From positions 498-5,623 of the forward strand of contig QHOQ01000134.1 of NCBI GenBank assembly GCA_003219355.1: 5,126 nucleotides of DNA, in the 5' to 3' direction. A program made the position numbers and the translations under genes. Source of the stretch: Verrucomicrobiota bacterium (GTDB taxonomy: Bacteria > Verrucomicrobiota > Verrucomicrobiia > Chthoniobacterales > UBA10450). Positions 1 to 5,126 of this stretch are shown here, piece after piece. The first letter of the stretch is position 1, and each line of letters starts with the position of its first letter. The notes under the pieces are model-generated. The model was not told the origin of the DNA and did no database searches. It worked only from the letters and a program-made list of their open reading frames with translations.

Positions 1-417
1 CTTACCGCGTTCCGTTCCAAACGGGGAACCTTGAATGGCTGGTGAAATCGCGCTAGCCGGAGATTCCGCTGGGGCTCCTGTCGCGCCCGGTTGAGGTCGT
101 CCGCCGGGTCTGCCCTTACCTCTTTCAAATGGTGCAGCAGGCGAACCCGCACCAGCTGGAGATCCGCCTGGAACGCTGGTAGCGCCCGGTTGAGGCTTCC
201 CGCCGGGTTTGCCTCTGCCCTTGCCCCTTTCAAATGGCGCAGGCGAAGTCGGCTGGGCGGCCGGGGCACCCGGGCTCGCCCCAATCGCCGGTGAAGCAGC
301 GGCTGGTGGAGTCACGCCGGGCCTCCCCCTGCCTTTGCCTCTTTCGAATGGCGCCGGCGAAGTCGGTTGAGTGGCGGTAGCCCCCGGGCTTGCGCCAATC
401 GTCGGTGATGCAGCCCC
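1..417 (-). repeat. Coding tandem repeats with PFERGKGR core
   Basis: The 3' part of the DUF6600-type gene encodes degenerate tandem units. The core PFERGKGR begins at residues 341, 379 and 414 (nt 351, 237 and 132), and a fourth diverged copy, PFGTERGK, begins at 450 (nt 24). Units 1 and 2 are offset by 38 residues (114 nt) and agree at 29 of 33 residues from AASP to the Pro-Gly after the core. Units 2 and 3 also share PGG(K/R)PQPGAT. Many DNA differences between units 1 and 2 fall at third codon positions. The array may continue beyond the left edge. Confidence 0.85.
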
Positions 418-1371
418 TATTGCGCGTCCCGTAGCGGGTGCGCCGGTTGGCGGTGGAATATTCTTCGGGTTCTCGGTCTTAATTTTCTCTTTTAACTGAG
501 CCGCATTAGCAACACCGGTCCAGCCCTTTTCGATTTTTGGCTGCGCAACCTTCGCTTTCACTCTCGGAGGGGCAACTCCTGGAGCTGGCCTGTTGATTTT
601 ACTGGGAGCGCCAATCAAAAGTTTGTCACCTTGCACTTTCGTCAGTGCCCCCGACTTCGCTGCGGTAGAAAGATCGACGTTCTGCTCGCGCTCGATCTTA
701 AGGCGTTGAATTGGCCGGCTCGACCGCGCACTCAACGCGTTATAATCAGGGCCGTAATTGTAGACGACATTGTTTTGAACAGTGATGTTAGTTACATTCA
801 CCGTATTGTTGATGTAGTTAACATTTTGCGACGGTGCGTAAATTCGGTCGCGCAAGACCGGCTCACCGATAAACCGAGCGTCGATAAAGTTGTAATATTC
901 GGGACCGATGTCGAACTCGATGTCAACACGAGCGCCGATGGGCTGTCCCCCATAGACAACGCCCGGGCCGCGCGGCGGTAAAGGCGCCCAGCCGACATAG
1001 TCACCGCCGGTTCGCCAGGAAACCCACGCCGGGCCCCAATCGAGGTCGTCGCCGGGGAACCAAACCCAGCCGTAATCAGCCAACCGGGCCCAGCGGCCGT
1101 AGTGATAGGTCGCCCAGCCGAAATCTTCATACGAAACCCATGTCCATCCGTCATCGGTGTAGGCCCAGTAGCCATCAGCATAAGGACGCCAATTCGGATC
1201 ATTGACGGCCACATCGGGTTGCCAGCCGTAGCCGTAGTCTGCAGCCTCGATCCAGTTGCCACCGGATAGGTTATTGTAGAAGAAATCAATGCTTACATCG
1301 GCTGCCTTAACTGGTTGCCACGCAGACAACCAAAAGGCCAATAGCGTTAATGCGAAAAGTATTCTTTTCAT
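1..1371 (-). CDS. Exported Trp/Tyr-rich DUF6600-type protein with repetitive Pro/Ala tail (3' end beyond window)
   Basis: The frame is open for 457 codons from ATG at 1371-1369 to the left edge without a stop, so the C-terminus is missing. Residues 1-23/24 form a signal peptide (MKR, hydrophobic stretch, VKA-AD cleavage site), which fixes the start; no Shine-Dalgarno precedes it. Residues 40-128 carry 14 Trp and 10 Tyr with motifs typical of DUF6600 domains: YGYGWQP (46-52), WRPYADGYW (61-69), HYGRW (90-94), PAWVSWRTG (114-122) and GWAPLPP (127-133). Residues 184-209 are Asn-rich (NNTVNVTNITVQNN), then a mixed-charge segment runs to about 300. From about 305 the chain is Pro/Ala/Gly-rich and basic, with repeats. 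The family has no established function; an envelope or extracellular location is inferred from the signal peptide. It lies 212 nt downstream of the 117-residue gene on the same strand and may have its own promoter. Domain assignment is from motif recognition. Confidence 0.88.
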   Translation of the reverse strand, partial: MKRILFALTLLAFWLSAWQPVKAADVSIDFFYNNLSGGNWIEAADYGYGWQPDVAVNDPNWRPYADGYWAYTDDGWTWVSYEDFGWATYHYGRWARLADYGWVWFPGDDLDWGPAWVSWRTGGDYVGWAPLPPRGPGVVYGGQPIGARVDIEFDIGPEYYNFIDARFIGEPVLRDRIYAPSQNVNYINNTVNVTNITVQNNVVYNYGPDYNALSARSSRPIQRLKIEREQNVDLSTAAKSGALTKVQGDKLLIGAPSKINRPAPGVAPPRVKAKVAQPKIEKGWTGVANAAQLKEKIKTENPKNIPPPTGAPATGRAIGAASPTIGASPGATATQPTSPAPFERGKGRGRPGVTPPAAASPAIGASPGAPAAQPTSPAPFERGKGRGKPGGKPQPGATSVPGGSPAGAGSPAAPFERGKGRPGGRPQPGATGAPAESPASAISPAIQGSPFGTERGK

Positions 1372-1583
1372 AAGTTGAGAAGGTTTTGAGGCGTTGGACT
1401 TTCGTGCCTCGCGCTTTATTCACTTCTTCATTCGAAAACCGCGTAGCCGGTGCGTGGATTTTCAGTTAGCAGAATGCAACCAGAGGACGGCGCACAGCGC
1501 AGTCGCTACGACCGACAAATTTCTCGCGCGGGTGCTCATTTAACCTTGATAAGCTCATAGAGCACGTGGGGACAAACCAATTT
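1372..1583. other. Intergenic region between the 117-residue gene and the DUF6600-type gene
   Basis: This 212-nt gap should contain the 3' end of the upstream transcript and the leader of the DUF6600-type gene. It holds a possible 25-codon ORF (1539-1462) and a weak inverted repeat, GAGGC 1388-1392 with GCCTC 1406-1410 (5-bp stem, 13-nt loop), 17 to 39 nt before the downstream ATG. I see no GC-rich stem followed by a T-run that would make a convincing intrinsic terminator, and no clear -35/-10 pair. Confidence 0.5.
1462..1539 (-). CDS. Possible 25-residue hydrophobic small protein
   Basis: A short frame runs from ATG (1539-1537) to TGA (1464-1462). The product starts MSTRARNLSVVATA and ends CAVLWLHSAN: a short basic N-terminus, then about 15 mostly hydrophobic residues, then a short polar end. 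That layout fits a single-span membrane peptide or a bare export signal. AAGG lies 4 nt before the ATG, closer than ideal for a ribosome site. I recognise no family. It lies wholly in the gap between two exported-protein genes on the same strand. Frames of this length arise often by chance, so the call is tentative; the only positive signs are the hydrophobic pattern and the gap location. Confidence 0.25.
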   Translation of the reverse strand: MSTRARNLSVVATALCAVLWLHSAN

Positions 1584-1937
1584 TTACTTCTTGTTCTGAC
1601 TCCCGCCCGCTGGAACACCCGTCGCCACGACTCGGCTCGCACGGGTAGGATCCATGCCAATTGTGACGCTCACCGTCATACCGGGTTTTAGATCGACAAT
1701 TGTGGCTCGTTGCCCATTCACATTGATCTCTGTGAACTGGGTAATGATAAATGTTCGCGTCGTCTTCCCCTCGGTCACTGTAATTGCGTTGCCCGTCACG
1801 CCCGAAATGATCGGCGGATGGTACCCCGGTACTGGTGTCGCCTTTTTTCTCTTGCTCCCGGCGAGAGCTGGAGTGGCCGTAATCACTGCGAGCAGAGTAC
1901 AAACCGCGACCAATGGAGTGAAAAGAGATTTCTTCAT
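1584..1937 (-). CDS. Small exported beta-rich protein, 117 residues, unknown function
   Basis: Complete gene, ATG 1937-1935 to TAA 1586-1584. Residues 1-26 are a clear signal peptide (MKKSLF, hydrophobic core, TPALA then Gly27), which supports this start and predicts secretion across the inner membrane. The mature part begins with a basic patch (SKRKK, 28-32). It continues as alternating hydrophobic/polar strands (ISGVTGNAITV, RTFIITQFTEINVNG, LKPGMTVSVTI, ASRVVATGV) and ends in a polar QNKK tail. The phrase 'L-K-P-G-M-x-V-x-V' after a T-E-I-x-V-N-G strand resembles small OB-like or DUF5666-type periplasmic domains; this is a likeness only. No catalytic motif is visible. It lies 289 nt downstream of the secretin on the same strand, so it may be read by run-on or from its own promoter. 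The start codon is directly preceded by a hairpin. Confidence 0.85.
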   Translation of the reverse strand: MKKSLFTPLVAVCTLLAVITATPALAGSKRKKATPVPGYHPPIISGVTGNAITVTEGKTTRTFIITQFTEINVNGQRATIVDLKPGMTVSVTIGMDPTRASRVVATGVPAGGSQNKK

Positions 1938-1939
1938 GG

Positions 1940-1956
1940 ACTCTGTTTAGCAGAGT
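1940..1956 (-). promoter_or_regulatory. Perfect hairpin immediately upstream of the 117-residue gene start
   Basis: On the transcribed strand ACTCTG-CTAAA-CAGAGT forms a perfect 6-bp stem with a 5-nt loop, ending 2 nt before the ATG. It can be extended by GG/CC with a 2-nt bulge. It occupies the place where a ribosome binding site would be and no separate Shine-Dalgarno is present. As RNA it could mask translation initiation; as DNA it is a small dyad that could bind a regulator. Function is inferred from position only, and a stem this short can arise by chance. Confidence 0.4.
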
Positions 1957-2001
1957 ATCCGAGGCGGCAACCCGCTGCGACTTTAATTCGTCTGCGCTTT
2001 A

Positions 2002-2226
2002 TGGTTGGGCAGTCGACTCTTCCCCATGATGCCGATGATGCCGTCGCGACATCTCTAGTAAAGAACCCTCGTCTATGTTTTTGAAACCAAGCCGTGGGAT
2101 TGGATTGACCGGGATCCAAGCCCGCGGAGTATTTGGCGCTGCTACATTAGGGTTTACCGGATTCTTCCGAAGTTGATCACGCTCCCAAGTTAACTGTTGG
2201 ATCTGCCCGTGTGCTTGCCCGAGCGC
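2002..2226 (-). other. 75-codon stop-free extension in frame after the secretin stop
   Basis: Right after the secretin TAA (2229-2227) the same frame stays open for 75 codons to a TAA at 2001-1999. There is no ATG, GTG or TTG until an ATG at codon 59, so it is not an ordinary gene. The theoretical peptide looks protein-like, for example QIQQLTWERDQLRKNPVNPN and later RAWIPVNPIPRLGF, and ends in a His-rich patch (RRHHRHHGEE). That patch arises from a perfect 9-nt tandem duplication at 2026-2043. It could be a former C-terminal extension cut off by a stop, the remnant of a gene that lost its start, a readthrough product, or chance. The rest of the gap (1957-2001) shows nothing I can name. Confidence 0.3.
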
Positions 2227-4890
2227 TTACTTCTTGTATGCCGGAACTTCTGGCAACACGGGAGGCTGTAGCAGTCCCTCCTCTTCCTCTTCCGAGGGGT
2301 TAACTGGCAGGCCGCCGGGATTAATTAATCGCGCAGTCACGAAAATGACGAGATTGCGTTTGATGTGTTGATCGACATTGTTGCGGAAGAGGCGTCCAAG
2401 CAGCGGAATATCGCCGATGATCGGGACTTTATCTTCCGTCTTCTGCACATCCTCACGCATCAAACCGCCAAGCACGACTGTTTGGCCGTCCCATACACTT
2501 ACGCTCGTAGTCACCTTGCGCGTGCTGAAAATCGGTTGGTTAATTACATTGTTAGTGAGAAGAATGGTCGGGACCGTTGTTCCGCTTACTAGGTTAGGAT
2601 TCACGCCAAAGATAGCACTGCCATAATTAATGAAGCCTTCGAACTCGACGACTTGCGGCACCAGATTCAGATCGATGGTCACGCCATCGGGTCCTACCAC
2701 TGGTTCAACCTCCAAAGTGACGCCGGTATTCCGAGTCTCGAAGGTCTGAGGCGTCGTCGGCGTGACAACTTCAATTGAAACCGTCCCAGTTCCGCCGGTG
2801 CCACCAGTGATACTGGGAACCTGGGGCGGGGTAAATGTCGTCGGATAACGAAACTCTCTGACAATTTCGATGACGGCGCGCTGCCCGCTCTTCGTTGTCA
2901 CTTTAGGTGCGGAGAGAAGATCGACACCTTTTTTCTGATTGAGCGCGCGAATGACGACCTGAAATTGCGGATCTGTAAAAACGCCCGCCAAGCCAAAAAT
3001 TCCAGGCGCCACGGTGCTGGCGCCCATCGACGGAAACAAGAGTGCGTCGAGTGCATTTGCACTAATCGCAGCGTTGCCGCTCCGATTTCCGGCGGTAACT
3101 GGATTCTGACCGATCGGCTGCTGAGTGAGGGGATCTACAAAAGGGTAATTAGCCGGATCGACCGGCGTTCCTGTTCCGGAGGTCCCGCCAGACCCAAAGG
3201 CTCCCTTGCTCCCGACTTTGAACGGGCCGAGCAACCAGTCGAACCCAAGTTCTTTTAAATTATTTTGCGTAATCTCGACAAACTTGGATTCGATCTCGAC
3301 TTGTTTCGGAACGGCGAGGTTCGCCTGTTCGACCAATGCGTCGACCAGATCCAAATTATCTTGGGTGTTACGAACGATCAGTCGGCTGCTCTCAGGTAGG
3401 AAGTTTGCGCTGGCGCCTTCCGGGAACGGCACGCCCTGAGCTTCGAGGAACTCCTTTGCGCCTTCACGATTCACGAGTTGTTGGCCGCCTGTCGATTCCT
3501 GGGTGTCTTTGCCCGTGCCAGCAGGAAGCGCCGTGCTTTGCGCTGTTTTGTAAGCGCCGCGCTGCAGCAGCGAAGTCCCAGGTAAGACACCCGTGCTAAT
3601 GAAACCTGGCGGCACGCGATATTGTTTCGTGATCAAGTCGTTGCTCTGTTCAGTGATCGGAATGACCGACACAGCGTACGGTTCGACTTTCACTTTCAAA
3701 CCAGCCTGGCTCGCGATGTAGCGCAGGGCTTCACCAAGTGGGATTTGGTTGAGCGTAATCGTTATGCGCGCATCAGCTGGAGACGCCGCGGCAGCGGCAA
3801 CAACTGGACGCGCCACGACTGGACGGGCGGTCACAGGCGTCGTACCTGTTGCCGGGGCAGGGGCGGGCGCAGCGGCACCGGCACCGGCCGGCCCGGCAGT
3901 CGGCGGCTGCGCAGGTTGAACTGGAACCGACGGCGGCGCAATCTGGCCAAGGGGTGCTAAGCGCAGGACAATATCGACCCCCTTTTTCCCCTCTACGGAA
4001 GGATCATTCTCGACTGCCTGTTGCCGGAGAAAATCGATTGCCTCACGAATGCTGGCATCACGAAACTCAACTCGCGGGATGATGATTGTGTTCAGCTTGG
4101 TCGTGATCCGGGCCGTTCCGCTAGCATCTCTTGCGAACGCTTCTGCAAAGGGAGCGACGGCCTGGCCGTACTGGTGCACCGGTTCTTCCCAGCCTTTCTC
4201 CACCTGCCAAAGGCTGCGCCCTCGTGTCTCATTGTAGGCTTCTTCACCGTAACGATATTTCGCGTTATCAATTTTTTCCTGACCTCGCCGCGCCGCCACA
4301 TTGTAGGGATCGAGATTGAGGACCTGGTCATATTTCTTAAACGCAAGATCGTAACGACCAGAATTGTAATAGCCGTCGGCCTCTGTCAGCAGCGCTTTTA
4401 CTTCTTCGACTTTGGCGATGAATTTCGGCCCCATTGTCTTGTTGAAATAGCCGGGCTGCTGCAAGTGAGTGAGCAGGGCCATCGCCGGACGACAATTAGG
4501 ATCGTAACGATCACTTAAAATCTCCCTAAGGATCGCCTCAGCCTCGGCATACCTGCCCTCCGCGATGCGCTGTTCCGCCAGGGTTACTCCGCTCTTGCAG
4601 AAGCCCTCGACTGCCTTGTCGTGCGCTTTTCCCGAGACCACTGCGTCAGGAAGATATGTGACGGCCGTCCTAAACTCTTCATGCGCCAGCGTGAAATTCT
4701 TTGCTTCCATCGCGGCTTTACCGCGCGCGAGAGCTGCTTCCCCCTGCGGTATCGCGGTCTGGCGCCGCTGAATTTCCCGGTCGGCGACTCCTTGGAAATT
4801 CTGGCCAAAAACGCTCAGGCAAATAAGGCTTTGCGAAAGAGCGATAAGACCGGGCAGAAGCAAGCTGCGGAGGGTTAAGATTTTTTTCAT
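2227..4890 (-). CDS. Type IV pilus-like outer-membrane secretin (Amuc_1098-type)
   Basis: Complete, 887 residues, ATG 4890-4888 to TAA 2229-2227. Residues 1-29 are a signal peptide (SVFG then Gln30). TPR-like helices follow at about 53-87, 101-136 and 164-203; the last is canonical (YYNSGRYDLAFKKYDQVLNL, 174-193). An STN/N0-type secretin domain begins at 267 (IPRVEFRDASIREAIDFL, 271-288), is interrupted by a Pro/Ala linker (312-372), and resumes at ITITLNQIPLGEALRYIA (376-393). A second N-domain spans about 420-525 (SSRLIVRN, 501-508). The pore-forming core runs 527-857 with VWDGQTVVLGGLM (799-811) and the secretin signature VPIIGDIPLLGRLF (822-835), followed by an acidic EEEEE tail (867-871). 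Secretins form multimeric outer-membrane gates for pili or secreted proteins; the TPR start plus this core fits the verrucomicrobial Amuc_1098 family. It lies 9 nt after the upstream gene, with no Shine-Dalgarno, suggesting operon transcription and possible translational coupling. A GspD-like secretion role cannot be excluded. Confidence 0.93.
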   Translation of the reverse strand: MKKILTLRSLLLPGLIALSQSLICLSVFGQNFQGVADREIQRRQTAIPQGEAALARGKAAMEAKNFTLAHEEFRTAVTYLPDAVVSGKAHDKAVEGFCKSGVTLAEQRIAEGRYAEAEAILREILSDRYDPNCRPAMALLTHLQQPGYFNKTMGPKFIAKVEEVKALLTEADGYYNSGRYDLAFKKYDQVLNLDPYNVAARRGQEKIDNAKYRYGEEAYNETRGRSLWQVEKGWEEPVHQYGQAVAPFAEAFARDASGTARITTKLNTIIIPRVEFRDASIREAIDFLRQQAVENDPSVEGKKGVDIVLRLAPLGQIAPPSVPVQPAQPPTAGPAGAGAAAPAPAPATGTTPVTARPVVARPVVAAAAASPADARITITLNQIPLGEALRYIASQAGLKVKVEPYAVSVIPITEQSNDLITKQYRVPPGFISTGVLPGTSLLQRGAYKTAQSTALPAGTGKDTQESTGGQQLVNREGAKEFLEAQGVPFPEGASANFLPESSRLIVRNTQDNLDLVDALVEQANLAVPKQVEIESKFVEITQNNLKELGFDWLLGPFKVGSKGAFGSGGTSGTGTPVDPANYPFVDPLTQQPIGQNPVTAGNRSGNAAISANALDALLFPSMGASTVAPGIFGLAGVFTDPQFQVVIRALNQKKGVDLLSAPKVTTKSGQRAVIEIVREFRYPTTFTPPQVPSITGGTGGTGTVSIEVVTPTTPQTFETRNTGVTLEVEPVVGPDGVTIDLNLVPQVVEFEGFINYGSAIFGVNPNLVSGTTVPTILLTNNVINQPIFSTRKVTTSVSVWDGQTVVLGGLMREDVQKTEDKVPIIGDIPLLGRLFRNNVDQHIKRNLVIFVTARLINPGGLPVNPSEEEEEGLLQPPVLPEVPAYKK

Positions 4891-4899
4891 AAGTAAGAT

Positions 4900-5126
4900 T
4901 TATGGCGCGGCAAACCCGATCTCGATTGGCTCATTTGGTTTTTGTGTATTCACGATCACTGCCTTGGTCGACTGCACATCCACGAGCTTATACTTGATGT
5001 CGTCCAACGGTTTCAATGAGAATTCTTGATCTTTTCTGACTTCAAATTCGCGGCGTCCACCCCAGGCATAGGCAAAAGTCGCGACTGACTGGGGCGACAT
5101 CGCGACTTTTTCTTTCACAAGAGTGA
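4900..5126 (-). CDS. C-terminal end of a probable pilus-system protein preceding the secretin (5' end beyond window)
   Basis: The frame is open at the right edge and ends at TAA 4902-4900, giving the last 74 residues. An internal GTG (5118) and ATG (5100) are not needed as starts because the frame continues off the edge without a stop. The visible part is strand-rich: FAYAWGGRREFEV, EFSLKPLDDIKYKLVDV, KAVIVN, then EPIEIGFAAP at the end. That pattern, a closing beta domain in the gene directly before a secretin, resembles the C-terminal domains of PilP and GspC, which contact the secretin N0 domain in the periplasm. In Akkermansia the neighbour of the secretin is the Amuc_1099 pilus-system protein, and this may be its counterpart. 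Both identifications are inferences from position and strand pattern. The 9-nt gap to the secretin indicates one operon. Confidence 0.75.
   Translation of the reverse strand, partial: TLVKEKVAMSPQSVATFAYAWGGRREFEVRKDQEFSLKPLDDIKYKLVDVQSTKAVIVNTQKPNEPIEIGFAAP

Noticed and set aside
631..981. 116-codon plus-strand frame opposite the DUF6600-type gene
   Set aside because: It is antisense to the Asn-rich section of a well-supported gene and its product shows no recognisable features.
798..1289. 163-codon minus-strand frame
   Set aside because: It is a shifted-frame shadow inside the DUF6600-type gene, whose own frame gives a signal peptide and coherent Trp/Tyr motifs.
1388..1410. GAGGC/GCCTC inverted repeat in the leader of the DUF6600-type gene
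   Set aside because: Only a 5-bp stem with a 13-nt loop and no T-run; too weak to call a terminator or regulatory element.
1555..1902. 115-codon minus-strand frame overlapping the 117-residue gene
   Set aside because: It lies almost wholly over the 117-residue gene in another frame, and its product is a low-complexity charged/Ser-rich chain without a signal peptide or regular fold. The chosen frame has a textbook signal peptide and beta pattern.
1934..2119. 61-codon minus-strand frame in the gap after the secretin
   Set aside because: Its product has random-looking basic composition, no signal peptide or motif, and it overlaps the start of the 117-residue gene in another frame.
1957..2226. 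Promoter for the 117-residue gene
   Set aside because: Hexamers such as TTGCCG and CATAAA occur but not with acceptable spacing and partners; no convincing -35/-10 pair.
4021..4518. 165-codon plus-strand frame opposite the secretin
   Set aside because: It is antisense to the TPR and N-domain coding part of the secretin, which is strongly supported by motifs; the antisense product has no recognisable domain.
4804..4890. Lipoprotein signal on the secretin because of Cys24
   Set aside because: The residues before Cys are S-L-I, and the Ile at -1 does not fit a lipobox; a signal peptidase I site after SVFG fits better.

Overview
All supportable genes in this window lie on the minus strand, so transcription runs right to left. 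The best anchor is an 887-residue secretin whose layout (signal peptide, TPR repeats, split N-domain, secretin core) matches the Amuc_1098-type type IV pilus outer-membrane proteins of Verrucomicrobiota. Together with a DUF6600-type Trp/Tyr-rich exported protein and the lack of Shine-Dalgarno sequences, this suggests a verrucomicrobial genome, perhaps a soil lineage. That assignment is inference from protein types, not from a marker gene.

Layout from the 5' end of the transcribed strand: (1) 5126-4900, the C-terminal 74 residues of a gene entering from the right edge. Its strand-rich end resembles the PilP/GspC-type domains that sit before secretins. (2) 4890-2227, the secretin, 9 nt downstream and clearly in the same operon. 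(3) 2226-1938, a 289-nt gap. Its first 75 codons are stop-free in the same frame as the secretin and contain no usable early start. (4) 1937-1584, a 117-residue exported beta-rich protein whose start codon is directly preceded by a perfect 6-bp hairpin. (5) 1583-1372, a 212-nt gap with a possible 25-codon hydrophobic mini-ORF. (6) 1371 to the left edge, a long open frame of at least 457 codons with no stop in the window: a DUF6600-type exported protein whose C-terminal half becomes Pro/Ala-rich and ends in tandem repeats with a PFERGKGR core.

Genes 1 and 2 should form the outer-membrane pore and the periplasmic connector of a type IV pilus-like machine. The two exported proteins further downstream are on the same strand but separated by 200-300 nt gaps, so they may be independently transcribed. 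Nothing shows they belong to the pilus system. No RNA genes, insertion sequences or CRISPR arrays were seen. The points most worth a second look are the Pro/Ala insert splitting the secretin N-domain, the open frame after the secretin stop, the hairpin at the start of the 117-residue gene, and the repeat architecture of the DUF6600 protein.
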